Source: Bacteroidota bacterium (GTDB taxonomy: Bacteria; Bacteroidota; Bacteroidia; Chitinophagales; JADJOU01). From it: a DNA stretch of 64,000 nt. The notes below the pieces were generated by a model. The model saw only the letters and a list, made by a program, of their open reading frames with translations, did no database searches and was not told where the DNA came from. Position 1 is the first letter of the stretch, and every line of letters begins with the position of its first letter. Made by a program: the position numbers and the translations under genes. Below, in pieces: positions 48,759-58,529 of this stretch. The stretch is from contig JADJOU010000005.1 in NCBI GenBank assembly GCA_016713645.1, forward strand, positions 109,976 through 173,975, in the 5' to 3' direction.

Positions 48759-49546
48759 ATGATCATGAAAAAATTCATCACTTTCACACTCCCTTTGATT
48801 TTACTCAGCTGTACCAAAGTCATTGAACTCGACATTCAAACGGGCTCAAGAAAATATGTTATTCAAGGAGAGATCACCAACCAAGCACCGCCGTATATCA
48901 TCGATATCTCTACCAATGCGCCACTTGGCGACAAATCAGCCGCAGAGCAAATCAAAAATGCCCTCGTCATTATTTCAGATAATACGGGAGTAATTGATAC
49001 TTTATTCAATTTGAATAATGGGAAATACCAAACCAACAAAATCATCGGAAAAGAAGGCCTCGTCTATACCTTGAAAGTCAATATCAATGATACCATCTAT
49101 ACCGCTATGAGTATGATGCCTACAATAGTTCCAATGGATTCACTTGTAATCAATAAAGCCGTTGGATTCAGAGAGGATTTCATGAATATTGTACCGAGCT
49201 ATCAAGATGTCGAAGGAGAGACCATTACTACCGTTTCAAGGCTTATAGAGGTGATTCACTCATTATCAAAAACATCTTATTCACCGATGAATTGAGCAAT
49301 GGAAAGAGAAATAGCCGACCCTTTTTTATGGAATTAAAAAATGACGATAGTCTAACGGTTGAAATGCGCGCACTGAATTACGAATCTTATCGCTATTTCT
49401 TTGGCGTAAATCAAATCACGCCAGGCGGTCAGAGCCAATCTGCAACACCGACCAATCCCATCAGCAATATTTCAGGTGGTGTATTAGGCTTCTTCTCTGC
49501 AAATACATTGGAAGTGATTAAGATGAAAATGAAGATTGTAAAGTAG
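48759..49546 (+). CDS. DUF4249 lipoprotein, one frameshift
   Basis: Surface or periplasmic lipoprotein that commonly pairs with TonB receptors. The signal peptide ends in LPLILLSCTKVIELDI (Cys about residue 18). The Ig-like N-terminal part is RKYVIQGEITNQAPPYIIDI and the domain continues with NALVIISDNTGVIDTLF. The frame shifts near 49222, after VPSYQDVEGE: the other frame gives YYRFKAYRGDSLIIKNIL joined to FTDELSNGKRNSRPFFMELK. Reconstructed length is about 262 residues, a normal size. It is co-directional with the receptor. Confidence 0.82.
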
Positions 49547-49610
49547 ATTTTACAGCGTGACATAGTTCAACATCACTTAGAATAAATACGCTTTGAATTT
49601 TTTATTATGG

Positions 49611-49643
49611 CGTGCCCTCCTTCATCCTTCAGGAGGTCGCGCA
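49611..49643. repeat. Short imperfect palindrome, possible relic of a dispersed repeat
   Basis: GTGCCCTCC...GGAGGTCGCGC forms a 9-11 bp stem over about 11 bases, 65 bp after the DUF4249 stop. A second weak stem (TGCCG...CGGCA) lies near 49708-49735. Confidence 0.4.
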
Positions 49644-49782
49644 CATGCATAGCATAAGATAATCCCTTTGAAATCAATTATATTATTATCAATTCGCCTT
49701 ATTTCATGCCGGCTTGCTATCGCTCACGCGGCAGGTCCTATTCAACCATTTTTCAGCACAATACATTTTTGACACCTGATTT

Positions 49783-50005
49783 GGCGTAAGCATGAGGGAA
49801 GGGTGCTTGTGCTCTTTACTTCATCAAATAGATGATAAATTTCGACCTTCAATGCGGCACAAGCACCGCTTCATGCTTCGTTCGCTTTGCGCAAAAACAT
49901 TTCATGATGCCGCTTATGAGCGGAGCGGTGCTTGTGACTTTTCCTTCTAAAAGTTTAACAATGTGACCTTTTAATGGGCACAAGCACCCGCTCATGCGCT
50001 TCGCT
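49783..50005. repeat. Two tandem REP-like long palindromes
   Basis: Four copies of a 10-bp core alternate in orientation: GGTGCTTGTG at 49802 and 49927, CACAAGCACC at 49858 and 49979. The flanks also pair (GCGTAAGCATGAG with CTTCATGCTTCG-type; TTATGAGCGG with CGCTCATGCG), giving arms of about 25-30 bp around loops of about 45 bp. This lies between converging genes, the setting of bidirectional terminators or REP elements. No transposase is nearby. Confidence 0.75.
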
Positions 50006-50031
50006 AATGCGTTGCGCCAACAAATTGCGGC

Positions 50032-53000
50032 TCATCTAAACAACATCACCTCTCCATGCTTCTCCACCACCTTGCCACCAATAAATGTGATTGTGATATG
50101 ATAAGAATATACCCTTGTGCTGCTAAATCACTGCGGTAATTACCATTCCAATTTGCCTTTGCACTGACTCTTCATACACCTTTTCATTCCAGCGATTGTA
50201 TATCTGTATATGCGTATTTTGTATATTCTCTCCATAGACTTTGAATGTCTCATTCTCCATCGCATCTCGCTGATTGGGTGAAAACGCCGTTGGAATAAAG
50301 ATCCCATCTTTTATGTCAATAAATGCCTTGCCCTCATACTTACATCCATCATTGTAATCTAATTTCAGCGTATAGGTCGTCGATTGATTCGGCTTGCTCA
50401 CAGGACCTCGCGCAATCACTGCAATCCAAGCCTTCTGTCGGAATCCATTGGTACTTGAATACATATTGTTTGATGGTATCTTTAGAGTTAATTCGCGATT
50501 CCAATTGTACTGGATAACCTATTTTGATCATGGTATCCTTCGGCAAAACAGTCAGTGTAATTCTAGGTGGCTCTTCTAGCTTAGCCGTCGTCTTGGTTTT
50601 GCAGCCATTCCCATCCATGGCATAGAGGGTATAAACTCCACCAGACAACTTTCTAAATATCCGATTGGTCTGCCATCGCACACTATCCATCGAGAATTGA
50701 TAAGGCTTGGCATTCGATACCGAACCGCCCTTCACCGTCACTTCGATGAGTCCATCTTGGCATCCGGACAGGTGACTGCTTGGTAATAAATACTATCAAA
50801 ATTAAATGATTGAGGTTGTTTTAAGCTAAAGGACATTGTATCCAGCGTATCCTAGTGCATTTTCCGTCACGGTGAGTGCGTATGGTTGATTTGCACCCAG
50901 GTTTTTAATGATGGAATCTTGGGTATTGTTAAACCATTGATAGCTATATGGCGACTTTCCGCCACTCGCTCTCACTTCAATCTCTCCATCGCCTCCGCCA
51001 TAGCAGGTTATGTTTTTTGTTGTCGATTGAATGATGATATTCGATTGAATGCCGATGTATATGGAGTCTGTTCGCTGACAATTTAGCGCATCGATTATTT
51101 GAATTTTCATCCACTGTTTGCCTTGTATGTTTTGAATCGTATCTGTATTTTGTCCATTGCTCCATGTCACGGTAAATGGCGCTAAACCTCCTGTGATGCT
51201 TTCTATCCATGCCCTGCCATTGTCTATGCCGATGCATGCTGCGTCGATTGTTTTGAGATTGGTTTGGAGGGGTTTGCCTTGCAAGATGGTGAAGACTTTG
51301 GTGTCTTGACAGCCTTTAGAATCCTTGCAGTGGCGGTATAAATTCCTCTATCGATATTGGTGAATATAGCACTATTCTGAAAGAATGGTCCAATGCTATA
51401 TTGCTTTCCAGTATTGCCACCGCTGGCTTTTATTTCTATTCTACCTCCATTTATACTTTCACAGTCAATAGGGTCAATTTTGATGGAATCAATTTGCAAT
51501 TTACTTGGTTCAGAGATGGTGATGGTATCTATTTTTTTACATCCATTGGCATCGGTGCTCGTCACGCTATAATTGTTTGCACTTAGGTTGATGGCGATAC
51601 TATCTGTTTGAATAGGACTGGTGTTCCATGTATAAGCATAAGGTCTTTTACCGCCTAGTATATGCACGATGGCCTTTCCATTTTGTTCTCCTTGCATCGC
51701 GCGCTATCCGCTTGATTGTTTTTGCTCATAAGCGAATCGCTTTGATAGATGATTGTGCTCGCTTGTTTATTGCACCCTTTTATATCAGTGACAGTAAGGC
51801 TATAAATTCCAGCCGTTTTGTTGGTTATGCTATCTGTATTAGTCCCTTCACTCCAACTATAGCTATATCCTCCATTGCCACCTGTGATGCTCGCTTTTGC
51901 ACTGCCATTATTCTGTCCAAAGCATTTGGCGGGATAGGCATTGATTTGAATATGGATGGTATCGGGTTGCGCAATCGATATATTTTTAACCGTATCGATG
52001 CAATTATTCTTATCGGTGATGATGACTTGATGAATCCCTTTTTTAAGGGTATTCACTGCGCTATCGGTTTCATTGGTGCTATTCCCCCAATTGTATAGGT
52101 AGGGTTTTGTGCCGCCGATTACATCGATCAGCGCTATTCCATTGCTATCGCCATAGCATTTGACATCTTCCTTGTTGACAAGGTTTCCCGTCAATTTAAT
52201 TGGTTGATTGATACTCGTCGTATTGCTATCCCTGCATCCCTTACTATCGATTACCGTGACGGTATAATTCCCAGCTGTTTTATTATTGGCACTGGCATTA
52301 TTGCCTATGCTTATATCGCTCCAAGTATAGGTATATGTCGGCGTGCCACCTGTCGTTTTTGTATTCAGACTTCCTGTATTATTGCCAAAGCATAATACGT
52401 CTACACTATCCGCATCAATGGAAAGCTTGCTTGGTTGGGTTATGAGTATACTATCTCTTGCCGTGCAATTGCTCGGGGTATCGAGCACCGTAACACTATA
52501 CCATCCCGCAGCAAGATTGAATATACTGTCTTTATTGGCGTTTGTAGGCATCCAAGTATATTGAAAAGGACCTGTCTCAGCACTATTGACTTTTACTTTC
52601 ACACTTCCATTGGCCTCATTAAAGCAGCGCACATTTTGTTTGGTCAGGGTGAGACTTGGGGTTTGAATAATATTTTGAGCGTGATAGAATCGTTGCCCAG
52701 ACAGCCATCTGCTGCTTGCACGGTCACTTTATATTTGCCGGGTACTATATTTTTTATCGTATCGTCATTGATATTGCTCGGATTCCAAGCATAGGTAAAT
52801 GGTCCATTTCCATTATTGGTTTTGACCATCGCCCTTCCATTGGCCCGCTGCACGTCGGGTCTTTCTTGCTCATGCTCAGGTTCAGCGGAGTGCCTCTGGT
52901 GATTTTACTGTATCGTATTTATCGCAGGCACCGCCAGACATTTTGAGGATATAGGTGGTGGTTTGAGCGGGGCGAACAAATTGATTAATTTGATGGGGAA

Positions 53001-55876
53001 TTTCAAACTTGTATCTGTGGGTATACTCGTCCATTGGAAATTAGTTGTTTTGAATGGAAGCGGATTGGCATTATATATTGCATAGAGTTCAACAGGCAAG
53101 CTCGAACAGATAAATGTATCGGCTCTTGCTTGTAAAAAGGATATCGTATCTATATTAATTTTGATGGTGTCACTAGATTGACAAATACCACTTGTCGCAG
53201 TGAGTGTATATTGTATCGGTGCACATCGATTCACGATGGATTTGCAATGGAATTATTACTCAATCCAATATTGGGACCCAATTGATACTGATTGGATTGA
53301 CTATTTTCTGGTTGGCGGATGCCAAAGTGTATGACAGGTCTAATATTGCTATAATTGGAAAATTATTTTGGCTACATATACTCGCATTAGATGCCATATA
53401 TGCCACAGAATTAAATGGGGTATTCTCTGTTTTAAACTGTGCATTTTCAAGTGCAGTAGTATCATTTTCAAAACAGAAATCGATGAATAAATGATCGTCA
53501 TAAGACAGGTTATATCCATTATCATCTAGGATAAATTTGTATTCCACATTCGACAATAAAATCAAACTATCTCGATAGAAGACTTGAATGGGACTGATAT
53601 TGGCGGCCAAGGTATCTGCTTGGCTGCAGGCCATCGAAATGCGCACTTTTTTGTATTTATTCTCATTCACTGTATCGGTGAATAGAGAGAATGAGCGCAG
53701 GTTTTTCCCTTGAATCCCTAATGCTTTTAATTCACTATTCTTAATAAGTATTCTACTGTTTTACATTCTTGCCTTGGCTTGCTCCAAATACACTTGGATA
53801 ATCCGTCATGGGGCTTGATGGGAAAGATGTTGTACTCGCAGATAAGGGCACTGAAATCACGGGATTATTATTGGGATAGTTTGCACTCCGCAGCTTGCAT
53901 ACTGATTGCTCAAGGCATATATTTTTCTGTATCGCAATTACACCAAGCTGATTTTGGGGAATAAGCACCTATATTGGGCACAGAATCTGCCACTTGGATA
54001 TTTACAGAGTCTCTCACTGTACAGCCATTTTTAGCTGTGATATCGACAAAATATGTGCTGTTTTGGAAGGGTTTGATTTGAATAGTCGATGCCGTAATAC
54101 TACTCGCAGAATCGTGTTTTGCGCCTGTCATCGGATTGAACAATTGCTTGATCGGTGACCAAGTATATGTATAGGGTTTGAAAATACTATCGGCATTAAT
54201 ATTGATCACAGCACCAGTATTGATGCATACTTTTGGATTGATTGACTGAGGGTATGATTGAAATCTGGGACATATTTCAATACGATGGTATCGACCATAT
54301 TGCAAGTGGGGCAAGTGACACCCCCGAAATAGGTATAATGAATGTAGTATGTCGTATCATGCGTCAATGCAATTTTGACAATGCTCGAATCTGCATTGCT
54401 AGACAAAAGCCGCTGCGGTGGCTCCAATCAAATGTGACTCCCGAATCGAGTTTATTGATTCTTATTTCTCGAGAACCGCCCTTAGCGCAATAGAATATCG
54501 TATCCTTCGATGGGCGCGGTGTGCGGATGACCTTAAAAGGCACGGTGATATAATTGGAGTATTTATTGTTGTAAAATGCCCGTATCGGGACAGTGATTGA
54601 ATTCAATGGCACTAAAGTGATTGCCTGCCTTGGGATGTACCCCAAGAAATGCGAAAATCGCGCATCGAATCGCGCACCGTCGTATCTCTATCAGATAAGA
54701 TGCCTTGGCCAGAATAGTTTTCAATTTTAACTACTTTTTCTGCAAATTCTTTACCTTGAAATTGATCTCAATCGGCGCATTCTCGCAGAATACCAACTTC
54801 GTGGCGATATAGGTATCATTATAACAGCCAAAACTATCCTTGACCTGAGCATGAGATTGAACCAATTTACATGAAGGGGAAAAGGCAGAATCTAAGGAGA
54901 GTTCGCCGCAGTTAGGACTTTCTTTTACATTAAATAAGGCGATGCGTTGAGAAGTTCCAATTAATTGACCAGTCCTGTACTCATTGATTTGCATGCCAAT
55001 CGCCATCGCAGTTATATCATATATAAAAGTTCCATTCGTAATTTTTTTATAAATTGAATCAGCTCTGAATTTATATTCACCAGTCATTGAGTTAAATTTA
55101 AATCCACAATCAAAAGTGGGGTGTAAATACGTCAAGGGGGAGGTATAGGTATAGTTTGAATAGGTCGTAGGGAAAAGTAGACACGAAGGACAACCATTAA
55201 TATTTAACCAATTAGATGGAAACCTAAGATTATATAAAGAATAAGTTATTGAATCAAGATCTTCATCCATTGTATTAAAACTATAATTTACCAAAGTATT
55301 TTTACAAAACAATGGCAATAAATTATGTTTATTTGTATTGGCATTCGTATTTTGTGGTGAAAAATTAAGATTCAAATATGCGTTAATATAATTCCTTCCT
55401 GTAGAATTTGGTAACCAAGGATATTAGCCATCCAATTAGTTAAAGGTTCCAAATCTTCATAAGCAATAAATTCATATTCATTGCAAGACATAGGCAATTG
55501 AATATAGCCTTCATAAATAACTTTTAAAAATCCAAAATTAACATTGCCAGCGGAACAAGCTGGGATTGACCCTGGACAAACTTGAGAAAATAAAAATGGA
55601 TTAAATGGGTTAATTGTTTTAAGATTTAAAACGCGAACTGAATCGCCATTAAATGCAAAACAACCATTTAAAGATTTTGCATGCATCTTATAAGGAAATG
55701 GAAAACTTGATTAGAACCTCCAGTCAAGCAATCAAGAATTGAGTCAACTTCACTTTATAAATTCTATTGGCGGAATCAATGCAAAAATAATTTAGTTCAC
55801 AAGAGCCTTGATATATAGCAAAAACACTTTGGGCTAGAACTAATAAAAGAAACGAAAGTAGAATTCTCTTCATCAT
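50032..55876 (-). pseudogene. Second giant SprB-repeat protein with T9SS type B sorting domain, heavily broken
   Basis: Reconstructed as one gene of about 1,950 codons. ATG 55876 (or 55873) opens MKRILLSFLLLVLAQSVFA, followed by CELNYFCIDSANRIYKVKLT, similar to giant gene 1. Next come a jelly-roll-like domain, about nine SprB repeats (VLCFGNNTGSLNTKTTGG; AGNYTVTVIDSKGC) and a type B end: DGIFIPTAFSPNQRDAMENE and QIYNRWNEKVYEE, then in shifted frames ANWNGNYRSDLAAQG and ITFIGGKVVEKHGEVMLFR. The stop is at 50032. At least fifteen frame changes occur in 5.8 kb; the longest open piece is 51655-52632. It has no PorP/SprF beside it. Very likely a paralogue of giant gene 1, dead or badly assembled. 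Confidence 0.75.
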
Positions 55877-55928
55877 TCACGAAATTAATGTTACTCTGCT
55901 GAAAACAACAGAGTAACATGATTTTAAA

Positions 55929-57853
55929 TTATTCTTTTATTAATTTAGTACGAGATATAATTTGATTTTCTCTATCAATAAACACCAGTGTGTAAATGCC
56001 TGATATTAAATTGGTCAAATCAATAGCGATTTTATCGCCATCCTGTATAATCGGATAATTTCTTTTTCTTCCTTCGATTGAAATTAACTCAAGTCTTTGT
56101 ATTCTCTCTAAATTCTCTGACTTGATTTTCAGTATTGTATGAACCGGGTTTGGGAATACCTCTACTGTCAAATTTGTTTTGATTGCTATACCATTTGTTT
56201 TGAATGAGTTTCCAGCACAATTTTGATCTTCAACATCAACAACAATTCTTGAACTATCATTTTCAATACTATTTGTATTAGTTAAAGTATCAAGAATTGG
56301 AATTGAACTAGTATTATTTATTGGATTAGTCGCAGTATCAATCGTATAATTGCTATTTCCAAAACAATTCGTCGTATTATTTTGAAATGGGTAAATATGG
56401 TTATACAAAACATTGGGATACCCATCAATGTTTGAACTAGGCAATATAAAATGAGGTGTATTAGATGCAAACATTAAGCAATTGCTAGTATAAGACCAAA
56501 AACCAATATTGGGAACAAAGGCTTGCGGTGAAATGGATGGACTGGCTAGATTGGATGTATAATCAAAATAACTATTAAATCCGCTAAAGCCGCTAGGCTT
56601 AAGCGATACATGATAGACAGGGTAAGTATTGGTTGTAGATGCAAATGCAGATTTAGAAAATTCATTTGTAAAAACTTCGTAGGAATTATTCCCTCCTGCA
56701 ATTCTTTTGAATAGTCCTATGATGCTGAGCGTATCAGTTGCATCTTTAAAAATTTTAAACCCATGTGAATCATATGGAACATATGTTGATTCATTGAAAT
56801 AAAACCTAGCCGTATTTCCTTGACTAATCTGAAAGGCGGTTAAATCGAGTCTTTCCATGGTCACTCCATTCCTTAATTTTTCATTTGACAATAACCATAC
56901 AGAATTATCGGTAGTATCATAAACCGCATCAGCGACAACTGATTTATCATTATTCCCTGCACTTCCTGTATTATTGGTCAAATGAAAATTATGAACAACT
57001 TCATTGCCATTATAATCCAAACAAAAATTGGCTATAGTTCGATCTGGCGTCCCTGGTCCATACATCAACTCTAATACAGTACCTGTGACTAAAATTCTAT
57101 CTACATTCTGATATTTTATTTCTGTTATCACATTAAATAGATCAAACTCAGAAGGCTGCAATGAAATATTTACCGGTAAATATTTCACCCAAGATAAATT
57201 CAGATTATACTGAAAACATGCGACAAAAGCTTGTTTGTATGAACTCGCACTTGCCACAGTATCAGATACAAAACCCACCACATAATATACATTGTCATTA
57301 AGCGCAGGGGGAGAGCTTAAACCCTTAGTTCTAGTCAAAACATCTAATGCATAAGTATGGAGATGACCATTTATTCCAAGAGACAATTCAGTATATTCCC
57401 CATTCTTTAAGTATTATCCATTCTTAACAAAAACATCTTATCTGTTGCTAGACTGCTATCAACACTGTGTCCACAAATAATAAATTTATTATTAATTCCT
57501 CCGAATTTTGACACATCACAATCTGTAGCAAATAGATTTCTGCCTCCAGCATCAAAATAGTCGTTGGTCCGCATAGTGCTGCCTCCTCTATACTCGAAAT
57601 TTTGAAACCTCAGTCTCGATTTTCCAGAATCGGGATTTACATTTTTAATTTCATTGCTTACAAGCAAATTCCATTCTTGACCTACTCCTGTGCTATAAGG
57701 ATTTAATAAGTTAATTTGCCCATGCATATCATAATCTACTGAACCAACTCCACCAGTTACTGGATAAAAGAGAACTCGTTGGTTTGTGAGTTGTGCATTC
57801 ATATTTAAATTGTTGAATACTAAAATAAGGTATAAAATCGCTAATTTTTTCAT
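55929..57853 (-). CDS. Secreted protein with T9SS type A sorting domain, one frameshift
   Basis: The signal peptide MKKLAILYLILVFNNLNMNA is followed by an unrecognised beta-rich ectodomain (about 540 residues). A type A sorting domain ends it: VEVFPNPVHTILKIKS, LISIEGRKRNYP and LISGIYTLVFIDREN. The first frame stops at 57407 after KMFLLRMDNT; the second resumes as KNGEYTELSLGINGHLHTYA, so one indel near 57400 joins them. Reconstructed length is about 640 residues. It lies immediately upstream of giant gene 2 on the same strand. No enzymatic motif was found. Confidence 0.8.
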
Positions 57854-58030
57854 TTTATTTTGATTTATTGTTAAATAATAGCCTTATTGAAAAGGCATGA
57901 GGAGGCATTAGAAGCAATACACTCCGTTCTCCGCGTTGATTTTGTTCGCGGGATTCGCATTTAATGCGTAGTTTTGCAAAAGCGTTTAATGTTAAAACTA
58001 AACGAAGCCTGTATAATATACAGGTGGCAG

Positions 58031-58096
58031 GGAGACCAAGTTATTCTGATGCTCGACTTTAGGAGAGGCAGAGCGGGAGAACTTGGCTCCTTTTTT
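58031..58096 (+). other. Long hairpin with T-tail, possible terminator or structured RNA
   Basis: GGAGACCAAGTTATTCT (58031-58047) pairs with AGAACTTGGCTCC (58078-58090), with small bulges and a 30-base GC-richer loop, then six T. On the plus strand no gene precedes it, so it terminates nothing visible. Confidence 0.45.
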
Positions 58097-58255
58097 ATGT
58101 CTAATAAGGAATAGTTTTTTGATAAATATGGAAGGCAGTTTGAATTGAGCGCACTGGAAACTCGAGCCTTTTTCTGCAGAAATAATAAGAGAGAAATGCA
58201 CGCTTTTTGAAGCGCAATAAATAAATTTGCCTTATCTTGATTGCCCTTATTTAAA

Positions 58256-58324
58256 GGTTGCTGGTTGCTGGTTGCTGGTTGCTGGTTGCTGGTTGCTGGT
58301 TGCTGGTTGCTGGTTGCTGGTTGG
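58256..58324. repeat. Heptanucleotide tandem array (GGTTGCT)9
   Basis: Nine perfect copies of GGTTGCT from 58256 to 58318, then a partial copy. Heptamer arrays like this mutate by slippage. It lies 200 bp downstream of uvrA's stop side and outside any credible gene. Confidence 0.95.
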
Positions 58325-58529
58325 CAGTTGTTTAATATATATTTTTTCATCTCTTTTCATATTATCAACGAATGATAAAATAAAGATAGGAGATTAATTT
58401 AAAATATACAAATTTATTTTTATAATTTTAAAAACTAAACTATTGAGGGGAAATATAGTTTAGTTTGCTTTGATAAAAGTCTTTTAAAGGTTGGATGAGA
58501 ATAAAAAGCATAATAGCCAATGCATTATT

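Larger units (their letters stand above)
57854..58529. other. Intergenic region with hairpin and tandem repeat
   Basis: 676 bp. Holds the upstream region of the type A cargo gene, a small palindrome CCTGTATAATATACAGG (about 58007-58023), the long hairpin at 58031-58096 and a heptamer array at 58256-58318. Short open frames across it, one encoding a TSNQQPA repeat, are the array read as protein and are not accepted as genes. Confidence 0.6.

Noticed and set aside
26166..55876. Programmed frameshifting in the giant genes
   Set aside because: There are too many shifts, in both directions, with no common slippery site and pause structure. Error or decay explains them better.
58256..58324. Possible CRISPR array
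   Set aside because: Units are 7 bp with no spacers and there are no cas genes in the window.
57961..58350. A 129-codon minus-strand frame with ATSNQQP repeats
   Set aside because: It is the (GGTTGCT) heptamer array and a hairpin read as protein. There is no signal, domain or start context, and the overlapping frames are equally open.
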